A stretch of 64,000 nt of DNA from Anaerolineae bacterium (lineage in GTDB: Bacteria > Desulfobacterota > Desulfobacteria > Desulfobacterales > ETH-SRB1). The translations under genes and the position numbers were made by a program. Where the stretch lies: NCBI GenBank assembly GCA_035529315.1, contig DATKWZ010000030.1:1-64000 (forward strand). Reading direction: 5' to 3'. Under the pieces are notes generated by a model that worked only from the letters and a program-made list of their open reading frames with translations, did not search any database and was not told where the DNA came from. Positions 57,419 to 64,000 of the stretch are shown one piece after another. Position 1 is the first letter of the stretch; each line of letters starts with the position of its first letter.

Positions 57419-57714
57419 CTACCAGGCAAAATATCATGCTGTCTATAGTAATATTGATTCTGTTTTCCCTGTTTTTGCTTATAATATTTGGAGACGATGG
57501 GGTTGTCGATTTCGTCAGCATAAAGGGTGAAAAGGATAGACTGGTTGAAAAAAATGAAAAGCTTAATCAGGAGAACCTTAATATGTATCGTGAGATAGAC
57601 AGGTTGAAAAATGACCCCAAGTTTGTCGAAAATGTGGTAAGACAGGAATTAGGAGTAATAGGTAAAGATGAGGTTATATTCAAAACAGGTAAAAAGCAGG
57701 ACAACAAAAAATGA
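57415..57714 (+). CDS. ftsB: FtsB/DivIC-type cell-division protein
   Basis: The 99-residue bitopic membrane protein has one helix (about 8-26, MLSIVILILFSLFLLIIFG), a coiled coil (KGEKDRLVEKNEKLNQENLN, then MYREIDRLK) and the conserved end FVENVVRQELGVIGKDEVIF. In the divisome it partners FtsL and FtsQ. TTG 57415 overlaps the murJ stop; ATG 57436 is the alternative start. Placement after murJ fits a cell-wall operon. Confidence 0.88.
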   Translation: MTTRQNIMLSIVILILFSLFLLIIFGDDGVVDFVSIKGEKDRLVEKNEKLNQENLNMYREIDRLKNDPKFVENVVRQELGVIGKDEVIFKTGKKQDNKK

Positions 57715-57977
57715 CAGATCATCCTGATTTTTATACAAAAACCATGGCAAAGGTTTATAGCGACCAGGGCTATTTAAGCAAGGCGGCTGAAATCTATAGA
57801 TTACTTTTAAAACAGGAGCCTGACAGGAAGGATCTTGTTGACGAGCTTTCCAAAATCGAAAAAAAACTTTCTGAAAAAGCTCCAAGTAATGCTGTTTTAT
57901 TGCTTAGCAAATGGATTAATCTTGAGCTTAAATATAACAACTTGAAAAAGCTCAAAAATATTAAAAATAGATTGTAA
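57711..57977 (+). CDS. Small TPR-like protein
   Basis: The 88-residue protein contains one TPR-like helix pair, AKVYSDQGYLSKAAEIYRLL then LKQEPDRKDLVDEL. It begins within the last codons of the ftsB-like gene (ATGA overlap), so it is co-translated. A scaffold role in division or wall synthesis can be guessed from the operon. Similar short TPR frames follow ftsB in some deltaproteobacteria, as far as I recall. Confidence 0.6.
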   Translation: MTDHPDFYTKTMAKVYSDQGYLSKAAEIYRLLLKQEPDRKDLVDELSKIEKKLSEKAPSNAVLLLSKWINLELKYNNLKKLKNIKNRL

Positions 57978-58002
57978 ACATAATAGGTTAACTTTGATAG
58001 CA

Positions 58003-58137
58003 TCGTAAAAAGTCTAAGAACTACTTTTACGAAACGTGTTAAGTGTTAGGTGCTAAGTGTTAAGAGCTTGATATGACAATTAAATGTTTTATCTTAACAC
58101 CTAACACTTAACACTTGATGAATTTGACTTTTTACGA
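58003..58137. repeat. 135-bp element with 12-bp ends TCGTAAAAAGTC
   Basis: TCGTAAAAAGTC (58003-58014) and GACTTTTTACGA (58126-58137) are perfect inverted ends. Inside are GTGTTAAGTGTTAGGTGCTA and its inverse CTTAACACCTAACACTTAAC. The element fills the gap between two genes and can fold as nested hairpins. Confidence 0.7.
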
Positions 58138-58180
58138 GTTCATCAACATTAGACCATTGTAATTATAAGGAGGTAAGGTC

Positions 58181-58657
58181 ATGGCAATAATAAGGCAGAG
58201 AAAAAAGGTTTTGGCATTTATCGGAATAGGTGCTGTTTTTTTTCTCATAATTTCCGGATGTGCGGGAGGAAAATCGAAAAATAGCGACCCTGAATCGCAA
58301 GTTACAACCCCTAAAGGGCCTTCCCCTCTATATTATGATTTTGGAGATGTGCTTATACCAAACGAATTAAAGGTCAACAAAAAAGAATCCTTTGTATACA
58401 AAACCCCCGGATTTTCCGCAGGTGTTCTTGTTTTAAGCGGCAGGGTCGCAATAAGCTCCCTTATCGCCTTTTTTGAAAACAATATGCAAAAGGATAACTG
58501 GAGGATTATAAGTTCATTTAAGTCTCCGCGAACCGTCATGCTGTTTCAGAAAGAAAGCAGATGGTGCATGATAAACATGTCTGAAGATTTTAAAACCTAT
58601 GTTGAGGTGTGGGTTGCGCCTACAATTAATGAAGCGGAAGCAGGGCTTCTTAAATAA
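58181..58657 (+). CDS. Putative lipoprotein, unknown family
   Basis: The 158-residue protein has a basic start, a hydrophobic signal and the lipobox FLIISGC (Cys27), so it should be lipid-anchored. The mature part reads YYDFGDVLIPNELKVNKKES, then AGVLVLSGRVAISSLIAFFE and DNWRIISSF; it looks like a single small alpha/beta domain. I do not know the family. ATG follows AAGGAGG. The next gene, coaBC, starts 10 bp further on. Confidence 0.7.
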   Translation: MAIIRQRKKVLAFIGIGAVFFLIISGCAGGKSKNSDPESQVTTPKGPSPLYYDFGDVLIPNELKVNKKESFVYKTPGFSAGVLVLSGRVAISSLIAFFENNMQKDNWRIISSFKSPRTVMLFQKESRWCMINMSEDFKTYVEVWVAPTINEAEAGLLK

Positions 58658-58667
58658 AAAAATTATT

Positions 58668-59873
58668 ATGCAAACCAAAATAGACAATAAAAATATCGTT
58701 CTTGGTGTATGCGGCGGGATTGCAGCATATAAGAGTGTGGAATTATTAAGGCTTCTTAATAAGCAGGGGGCAAAGGTCAGGGTAGTAATGACTCAAAATG
58801 CCCGATCTTTTGTCGGGCCGCTGACCTTTGAAGCTTTATCAGGTTATCCGGTCTGCTTTGATCTTTTTCAAAATATTGATAGAAAAAATGATGCGTCCAT
58901 AAGGCACATTGATTGGGCAAGGGATGCGGACGCGGTGATCATTGCTCCTGCAACAGCCAATATTATCGGCAAGATCGCAAACGGCATAGCTGATGACGCC
59001 TTGACCACATTAATGCTTGCAGTAACAGCCCCTGTTCTTTTGTGCCCTTCAATGAACTCTCAAATGTATGCGAATAAGGCGCTATGCAGAAATCTTTCCA
59101 CACTAAGGAATGATGGATATTTTATCGTTGAGCCGGAGGCGGGTGAGCTTGCATGTGGCGATTCCGGTCCAGGACGTCTTCCTGAACCAAAAGATATACT
59201 GGACAGGCTTTTATGCTGTCTTGCCCCAAAGGATCTGAAAAGTAAAAAGGTTCTTGTAACAGCGGGCCCGACGCGGGAACCGATTGATCCTGTCAGGTTT
59301 ATCAGCAACCCTTCATCAGGCAAGATGGGCTATGGCATTGCAAAAGCAGCAGAGCACAGGGGAGCCAATGTTGTGCTGATTACCGGGCCGACAAATCTTT
59401 CCGATCCGGTTAATGTAGAAGTAATCAGGGTGGGAACGGCAAAGGAGATGGCGCGGGCTGTGTTTGAGCATATGGAAGATGCCCATATTATCATAAAAGC
59501 AGCGGCAGTTTCCGACTACAGGCCTGTTGATTCGGCAAAACAGAAGATAAAGAAGGGAAAAGATGAGATTGCTTTGTTTCTGAAAAAAAACCAGGATATT
59601 TTAAAGGAGCTTGGCAGGAAAAAAAAGGATCAGATTCTTGTTGGTTTTGCCGCGGAAACAGAGAACCTTGAAATCAACGCGGAAAAAAAACTCGCGGAAA
59701 AAAAACTTGATATCATTGCAGCAAACCTTGTTAACAGCCCCTCTTCAGGATTCGGAACAGATACCAACAAGGTAATCCTTTTTTATAAAGATAAGACCAG
59801 GGAGGCTCTTCCTGAAATGTTAAAGGATGATCTGGCGCATATACTTTTAGATAGGATTGTAAAAATGCTGTAG
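58668..59873 (+). CDS. coaBC: Bifunctional PPC decarboxylase/PPC synthetase
   Basis: The 401-residue protein joins cysteine to phosphopantothenate and decarboxylates the product in CoA synthesis. The flavin-dependent CoaC part (1-185) has [49 protein letters not shown] and the catalytic Cys in [12 protein letters not shown]. The CoaB part has [20 protein letters not shown] then [13 protein letters not shown] 58668 was chosen; a frame open from 58599 overlaps the lipoprotein gene. It complements coaX at 14001. Confidence 0.97.
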   Translation: MQTKIDNKNIVLGVCGGIAAYKSVELLRLLNKQGAKVRVVMTQNARSFVGPLTFEALSGYPVCFDLFQNIDRKNDASIRHIDWARDADAVIIAPATANIIGKIANGIADDALTTLMLAVTAPVLLCPSMNSQMYANKALCRNLSTLRNDGYFIVEPEAGELACGDSGPGRLPEPKDILDRLLCCLAPKDLKSKKVLVTAGPTREPIDPVRFISNPSSGKMGYGIAKAAEHRGANVVLITGPTNLSDPVNVEVIRVGTAKEMARAVFEHMEDAHIIIKAAAVSDYRPVDSAKQKIKKGKDEIALFLKKNQDILKELGRKKKDQILVGFAAETENLEINAEKKLAEKKLDIIAANLVNSPSSGFGTDTNKVILFYKDKTREALPEMLKDDLAHILLDRIVKML

Positions 59874-59887
59874 AAGATTTCGTGATT

Positions 59888-59926
59888 ATTTTTCTCTCTG
59901 TGTGCTCTGTGATCTCTGTGGTAATT
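59888..59926 (+). repeat. CTCTGTG-type short intergenic repeat
   Basis: CTCTCTGTGTGCTCTGTGAT then CTCTGTGGTAA. A reversed, shorter copy is at 49418-49434. Its position ahead of the UDG gene argues that the longer frame open from 59882 is not the real start. Confidence 0.5.
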
Positions 59927-59944
59927 TCGGGTGATAATTATAAA

Positions 59945-60640
59945 ATGACAAATGGTCTGGAATTAAATATTGTTGTTGAAGAGGTGAAAAACTATCTTTG
60001 TTTTCTGGCTGAAACCGGGTGCGCCGGTTTTGACTGTAAAAAGGAAAGTCTTGAGACCATTGAATACTGGGGAAAAGACAGGTCGTTTACACCGGAAACC
60101 CTGGAGAAAATACGCGCTGATATCGGAGACTGTCGCCGCTGCAAACTATCAAACAGCCGTAAAAATATTGTCTTTGGAGCGGGGAGCCCAAAAGCAAGGC
60201 TTGTATTTGTAGGCGAAGGACCGGGCTTTGAGGAGGATAAAACCGGCATGCCGTTTGTTGGGGCGGCAGGCAAGCTTCTTACCAAAATAATTCAGGCCAT
60301 TAAACTTACACGTGAGCAGGTATATATTTGCAATGTTATAAAATGCCGTCCTCCGGGCAACAGAAATCCTGATCCTGATGAAATTAAGGCCTGTTTTCCT
60401 TTTTTAGAGCGCCAGATCGCTACTCTAAAGCCGGATTTCATATGCGCTCTCGGGACTTTTGCTGCACAGATCCTCCTTGAAACAAAAGAACCTATTTCGA
60501 AGCTCAGAGGGCGTTTCCATGATTACAAGGGGATTAAGCTTTTGCCTACATATCATCCCGCATATCTTCTTCGCAACCCGGATAAAAAAAGGGATGTCTG
60601 GGAGGATATGAAGAAGCTGATCAATGAAATAGGGGAATAA
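59945..60640 (+). CDS. Family 4 uracil-DNA glycosylase
   Basis: The 231-residue iron-sulfur enzyme removes uracil from DNA. Motif A GEGPGFEEDKTGMPFVGAAG and motif B HPAYLLR are present, and four Cys (in GDCRRCKLS, NVIKC and KACFPF) fit the 4Fe-4S site. An extra N-terminal 50 residues precede the core. ATG 59945 was preferred because codons upstream come from a dispersed repeat. The membrane protease gene nfeD follows after 32 bp. Confidence 0.93.
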   Translation: MTNGLELNIVVEEVKNYLCFLAETGCAGFDCKKESLETIEYWGKDRSFTPETLEKIRADIGDCRRCKLSNSRKNIVFGAGSPKARLVFVGEGPGFEEDKTGMPFVGAAGKLLTKIIQAIKLTREQVYICNVIKCRPPGNRNPDPDEIKACFPFLERQIATLKPDFICALGTFAAQILLETKEPISKLRGRFHDYKGIKLLPTYHPAYLLRNPDKKRDVWEDMKKLINEIGE

Positions 60641-60672
60641 AAAACTTTGGTTATTATTGCGGAGCAGTTGAT

Positions 60673-61968
60673 ATGAAATACAAATTTTTCATAATTATCC
60701 TGTCGGCATTATTGCTCTTTTTTTCCGCAAATGCTTTTTCAGGAGAAAATGAAATCTATATTATCAAGGCATCAGGCGCAGTAAGCCCTGCCACGGCTGA
60801 TTTTTTAAAACAGGGGATTAAGAAGGCATCAGATAATAATGTTTCCTGCGTTATCATTGAGCTTGATACCCCGGGAGGTCTGGCTGAGTCTATGCGTGAT
60901 ATTGTGATGGCCATACTTGCAAGCAGGGTTCCTGTTGTGGTTTATGTTTCTCCGGGCGGAGCAAGGGCTGCTTCGGCAGGGGTTATGATTACCATGGCGG
61001 CCGATATTGCCGCAATGGCTCCTGGAACAAATATCGGTGCTGCGCATCCGGTAGGAGCCGGAGGAAAAAAGATAGACAAAACCATGTCTGAAAAGGTGGT
61101 AAACGACATGGTGGCTCAGGCCAGGAGTGTCGCAAACAAACGGGGGCGGAATGCAGACTGGGTTGAAAAGGCCATTCGTGAAAGTGTTTCCGTCACGGAA
61201 ACCGTGGCCCTGAAACAAAATATCATCGATATTGTGGCAAAAGATATGGATGATCTGATCAAACAGATTAACGGCCGTAAAATTAAGGACAAGGGGGTAA
61301 TTAACCTTGATAATCCCACAAGAAAGATACTGGAAGAAAATATAAGAACAAAGATCTTAAAAATAATAAGCGATCCTAATATTGCATATATTCTTATGAT
61401 GCTAGGCCTGGCAGGAATTTATTTTGAGCTCTCGCATCCCGGCGCTATTTTCCCCGGAGTAATCGGAGCCATTGCAATTATACTGGCATTTTTTTCCTTT
61501 CAGACGCTTCCCGTCAACTATGCCGGCATACTTCTTATTATACTTGCGCTGATATTTTTTATTATGGAGATGAAGATTGCAAGCTATGGTCTTCTCAGCG
61601 TGGCAGGGGTAACCTCCCTTTTTTTAGGCTCCCTGATGTTGTTTGAGAACACAAGCCCTGAACTAAGGGTATCGTGGCATGTGTTTTTGCCGACGATTGT
61701 TATGGTTTCAGGTTTTTTTGTCACACTTGCGAGCCTGGTTTTTAAAGCTCAGGTATCAAAGCCTAAAACAGGCGCAAAGGGCCTTGTCGGTGAAATCGGA
61801 GTTGTAAAAGAGGATATCATGCCTGAGGGTAAGGTCTTTGTGCACGGGGAGCTCTGGAATGCGACCTCAAAAAACAGGATAAGCAAAGGCACAAGGGTAA
61901 GGGTGATAAAGGTGGTAAATCTCATACTCGATGTTGAGCCGATCAGTATCGGCCGACAGGATAATTAG
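60673..61968 (+). CDS. NfeD-family membrane serine protease
   Basis: The 431-residue protein has a signal sequence (about 1-22), a ClpP/SppA-like protease domain with [36 protein letters not shown] (Ser nucleophile in ASAG) and [10 protein letters not shown], then four or five membrane helices (about 235-345) and a C-terminal OB fold ([20 protein letters not shown]). Long NfeD proteases cut the C-terminus of the stomatin partner encoded next to them. Here the slipin gene begins 25 bp later, as expected for the pair. Confidence 0.94.
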   Translation: MKYKFFIIILSALLLFFSANAFSGENEIYIIKASGAVSPATADFLKQGIKKASDNNVSCVIIELDTPGGLAESMRDIVMAILASRVPVVVYVSPGGARAASAGVMITMAADIAAMAPGTNIGAAHPVGAGGKKIDKTMSEKVVNDMVAQARSVANKRGRNADWVEKAIRESVSVTETVALKQNIIDIVAKDMDDLIKQINGRKIKDKGVINLDNPTRKILEENIRTKILKIISDPNIAYILMMLGLAGIYFELSHPGAIFPGVIGAIAIILAFFSFQTLPVNYAGILLIILALIFFIMEMKIASYGLLSVAGVTSLFLGSLMLFENTSPELRVSWHVFLPTIVMVSGFFVTLASLVFKAQVSKPKTGAKGLVGEIGVVKEDIMPEGKVFVHGELWNATSKNRISKGTRVRVIKVVNLILDVEPISIGRQDN

Positions 61969-61993
61969 AGGTTGTTTAAAAAAGGAGGATAAA

Positions 61994-62749
61994 ATGTTTA
62001 CATTAATTGCTGTTGTTGTATTTGTAGCCTTTTTTCTGTCAACAGCCATACGAATATTAAACGAGTATGAACGCGGGGTTATATTCAGGCTTGGCAGGGT
62101 TATCAAGGCAAAAGGGCCAGGTCTGATCATACTTATTCCAATGATAGATAAAATGGTAAAGGTAAGCCTGCGTCTTGTAGCCATGGATGTAGATCCTCAG
62201 GATGTTATAACCAGGGATAATGTTTCGGTGAAGGTTAATGCTGTAATCTATTTCAGGGTAATCGACCCGATAAAGGCTATAATTGAGGTTGAGCAATACA
62301 GCTATGCCATGTCTCAACTTGCTCAGACAACCCTGAGAAGTGTATGCGGCCAGGTAAATCTGGATGAGCTTTTGTCTGAAAGGGAAAACATTAATGAACA
62401 GCTTCAGACAATACTGGATACACATACAGATCCGTGGGGTTTAAAGGTTACAACCGTGGAATTAAAGCATATTGATCTGCCCCAGGAGATGCAGCGCTCT
62501 ATGGCTAAGCAGGCTGAGGCGGAAAGGGAACGTCGCGCCAAGGTAATCAATGCAGAAGGGGAATTCCAGGCTGCGACAAAGCTGGCCGAAGCATCGAAAA
62601 TAATTGAAGGTCACCCTACGGCCTTGCAACTCAGGTATCTCCAAACAATGCGCGAGATGTCGGCAGAGCAGAATACAACAACAATTTTTCCGTTTCCGAT
62701 TGAGTTGTTCAGCGCGTTTATCAAACCTCGGGAAAAGGAAGACAAATAA
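61994..62749 (+). CDS. Slipin (stomatin/SPFH-domain protein)
   Basis: The 251-residue membrane-associated protein has one N-terminal helix ([19 protein letters not shown]) and an SPFH domain: [60 protein letters not shown] and a helical tail with [23 protein letters not shown] 61994 follows AAAGGAGG at good spacing. It forms the conserved pair with the NfeD protease and probably organises membrane domains. Confidence 0.95.
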   Translation: MFTLIAVVVFVAFFLSTAIRILNEYERGVIFRLGRVIKAKGPGLIILIPMIDKMVKVSLRLVAMDVDPQDVITRDNVSVKVNAVIYFRVIDPIKAIIEVEQYSYAMSQLAQTTLRSVCGQVNLDELLSERENINEQLQTILDTHTDPWGLKVTTVELKHIDLPQEMQRSMAKQAEAERERRAKVINAEGEFQAATKLAEASKIIEGHPTALQLRYLQTMREMSAEQNTTTIFPFPIELFSAFIKPREKEDK

Positions 62750-62879
62750 ATATGTTTACCCTGTATAAGGACATCAACTATTGACATAATAAAATAAAAT
62801 AGTTAAAAAGACTATTTTTCTTGTTATAATTAACGGTTTTGCAAAACCCTCTAAGGATAGAAAAGGAGATCCACTGGAT

Positions 62880-63209
62880 ATGGGTACTAAGGGAAAAAAG
62901 AAGATCGAAGAAAAATCTATAGACAAGATGACTGTCAAGGAGCTGAGGGAGATAGCCAAGGAGATTCCTGAAATTATCGGTGTTCACGGAATGAACAAGG
63001 CGGAATTGCTCATTTTAATAAAAAAGGCAAGGGGAATTGAAGATAAGCCCGGGAAGAAAGCTGATGCATTGGTCCGCAATATCAAGTTGAAAATCAAAAA
63101 ATTAAAGGCTGAGCAAGAGGCTTTTTTAAAGGCCGATAATAAAAAGATGGTAATTATTTCCAAGCGGCGCATTGCCAGGCTGAAGAAAAAAACAAGAAAA
63201 GCAGCATAA
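62880..63209 (+). CDS. Rho N-terminal-domain-like basic protein
   Basis: The 109-residue protein has a SAP/Rho-N-like helix-extended-helix in residues 17-52 (MTVKELREIAKEIPEIIGVH, then GMNKAELLILIKKA) and a strongly basic helical tail (ARLKKKTRKAA). It probably binds nucleic acid; the function is not known. The start has AAAAGGAG 12 bp upstream. The HAD gene follows after 10 bp. Confidence 0.75.
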   Translation: MGTKGKKKIEEKSIDKMTVKELREIAKEIPEIIGVHGMNKAELLILIKKARGIEDKPGKKADALVRNIKLKIKKLKAEQEAFLKADNKKMVIISKRRIARLKKKTRKAA

Positions 63210-63219
63210 AGTAATATTT

Positions 63220-63789
63220 ATGATTAATCCGTCCTCTGTAGCTTTTGATATTGATGGGGTTTTTGCCGACACCATGACATTGTTTCTTGATATAGCGCAA
63301 AAGGAGTATGGCATAAACTGGATAACGCCCGAAGATATTACCACTTATGCTATTGAAGATTGCATTGATATCGATAAAAACATTATTAACAACATATTGA
63401 AGCGCATACTCGATGGCAATTATAATGCTACCTTAAAACCTATAGCCGGTGCTCCCGAGGTGTTAACGAAACTCGGGAAAAGCCAGAAACGGCTTCTCTT
63501 TGTGACAGCGCGACCTTATTTGGGTCCCATCTACGATTGGATGTTAAGCATCCTGCCGCTTAAGCCTGATTCAATAGAGATTGTTACAACAGGCACATTT
63601 GAAGGCAAGTCGGATGTTCTTTTGAGCAGAAATATAGCCTATTTTGTTGAAGACAGGCTTGAGACATGTTTTAGGCTTAAAAAAGCAGGCATAACTCCGG
63701 TTCTGTTCAAGCAGCCGTGGAACAGAGAGGCTCATCCATTTGTGGAGGTTGAAACCTGGGGCGATCTTGAAGAGCTAATTAAATTTTAA
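63220..63789 (+). CDS. HAD-superfamily 5'-nucleotidase-like phosphatase
   Basis: The 189-residue protein has HAD motif I FDIDGVFADT, motif II in LLFVTARPY and a late acidic motif in FVEDRLETCFRLKKAG. The pattern and size fit the 5'(3')-deoxyribonucleotidase-like group, with substrate unknown. Its TAA overlaps the ATG of xerC (TAATG), so the two are translationally coupled. Confidence 0.8.
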   Translation: MINPSSVAFDIDGVFADTMTLFLDIAQKEYGINWITPEDITTYAIEDCIDIDKNIINNILKRILDGNYNATLKPIAGAPEVLTKLGKSQKRLLFVTARPYLGPIYDWMLSILPLKPDSIEIVTTGTFEGKSDVLLSRNIAYFVEDRLETCFRLKKAGITPVLFKQPWNREAHPFVEVETWGDLEELIKF

Positions 63790-64000
63790 TGATTTCATCT
63801 TCTTTCAAAAAGTTAATCGGATCTTTTATCGAATTTCTTTCCATTGAAAAGGGGTATTCCAAAAACACCTCTCGCGCATACCTGCACGATCTTGAAGAGT
63901 TTGCATCCTTTTTTGCTCCAAACAAAGAAAATCAGGCTGGAGTGGATGAAGTAAGCCCATTGATAATCAGGGGTTATTTGGGGTTTTTACACAAAAAGAA
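63789..64000 (+). CDS. xerC: Tyrosine recombinase XerC, N-terminal part
   Basis: The frame runs off the right edge after about 70 codons. SFKKLIGSFIEFLSIEKGYS then KNTSRAYLHDLEEFASFF is the core-binding domain of Xer recombinases, which resolve chromosome dimers at dif. The catalytic domain is outside the window. XerC is preferred over XerD or an integrase because the gene is tied to a conserved operon, but this cannot be settled from the fragment. Confidence 0.8.
   Translation, partial: MISSSFKKLIGSFIEFLSIEKGYSKNTSRAYLHDLEEFASFFAPNKENQAGVDEVSPLIIRGYLGFLHKK

Overview
The window is bacterial chromosomal DNA from a Gram-negative, probably anaerobic member of the Desulfobacterota (deltaproteobacteria), most likely Desulfobacterales-like. 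That placement is an inference from gene content: type IV pilus retraction ATPases, an LptE lipoprotein, a diadenylate cyclase fused to YbbR domains, a large iron-sulfur/flavin oxidoreductase, and many short palindromic intergenic repeats. No rRNA, tRNA, CRISPR array or complete insertion sequence was seen.

Bases 1-8516 are an accessory block. After a broken ORF6N-domain gene and a 261-bp inverted-repeat element comes a head-to-tail series of + strand genes: an AAA ATPase with a TOPRIM-like tail, a BglII/BstYI-type nuclease with two DNA methyltransferases, a NucS-like nuclease, and two unknown proteins with HEPN-like motifs. They are separated by imperfect palindromes that look like integron attC sites. 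For four of the five genes or gene groups, the first bases after the upstream site are complementary to the left core box of that unit's own downstream site, which is the mark of a circularising gene cassette. No integrase is in the window, so I read this as a cluster of attC sites lacking an integron integrase, carrying mainly anti-phage-type cargo. It is the most interesting part of the window.

From 9017 onward the content is mostly conserved. 9017-13952 holds proC and, divergently, yggT, a DivIVA-like gene, pilT, a second PilT-family ATPase and a zinc-ribbon/receiver protein. 14001-19664 holds the minus-strand series tilS-ftsH-folP-coaX and a lipoprotein gene. 19777-22926 holds the SRP RNA, grpE, dnaK and a strong terminator. 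22953-26838 holds pyrG, a LolA-like protein gene and eno. 27476-28043 carries remnants of a macro-domain gene and of lnt. 28047-31403 encodes one very large oxidoreductase. 31590-35852 holds an ABC-F protein with a possible leader peptide, and a c-di-AMP synthase. 36168-42305 holds pepA, thiN, an RNase II-type gene and a SidJ-like pseudokinase.

42602-48232 is a complete, tightly overlapping biotin operon, bioB-F-H-C-D-A. After it come an HMG-CoA-lyase-like gene, hsp20, a HIT/GalT-like unknown, leuS-lptE against rpsT, murJ-ftsB and small genes, coaBC, a family 4 uracil-DNA glycosylase, the nfeD-slipin pair, a Rho-N-like protein, a HAD phosphatase and the start of xerC at the right edge.

Intergenic regions carry several families of short non-autonomous or palindromic repeats. 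One family has 10-bp inverted ends GAGACCTTTG and 5-bp target duplications. It has inserted at the 5' end of tilS, where it appears to supply the start codon.
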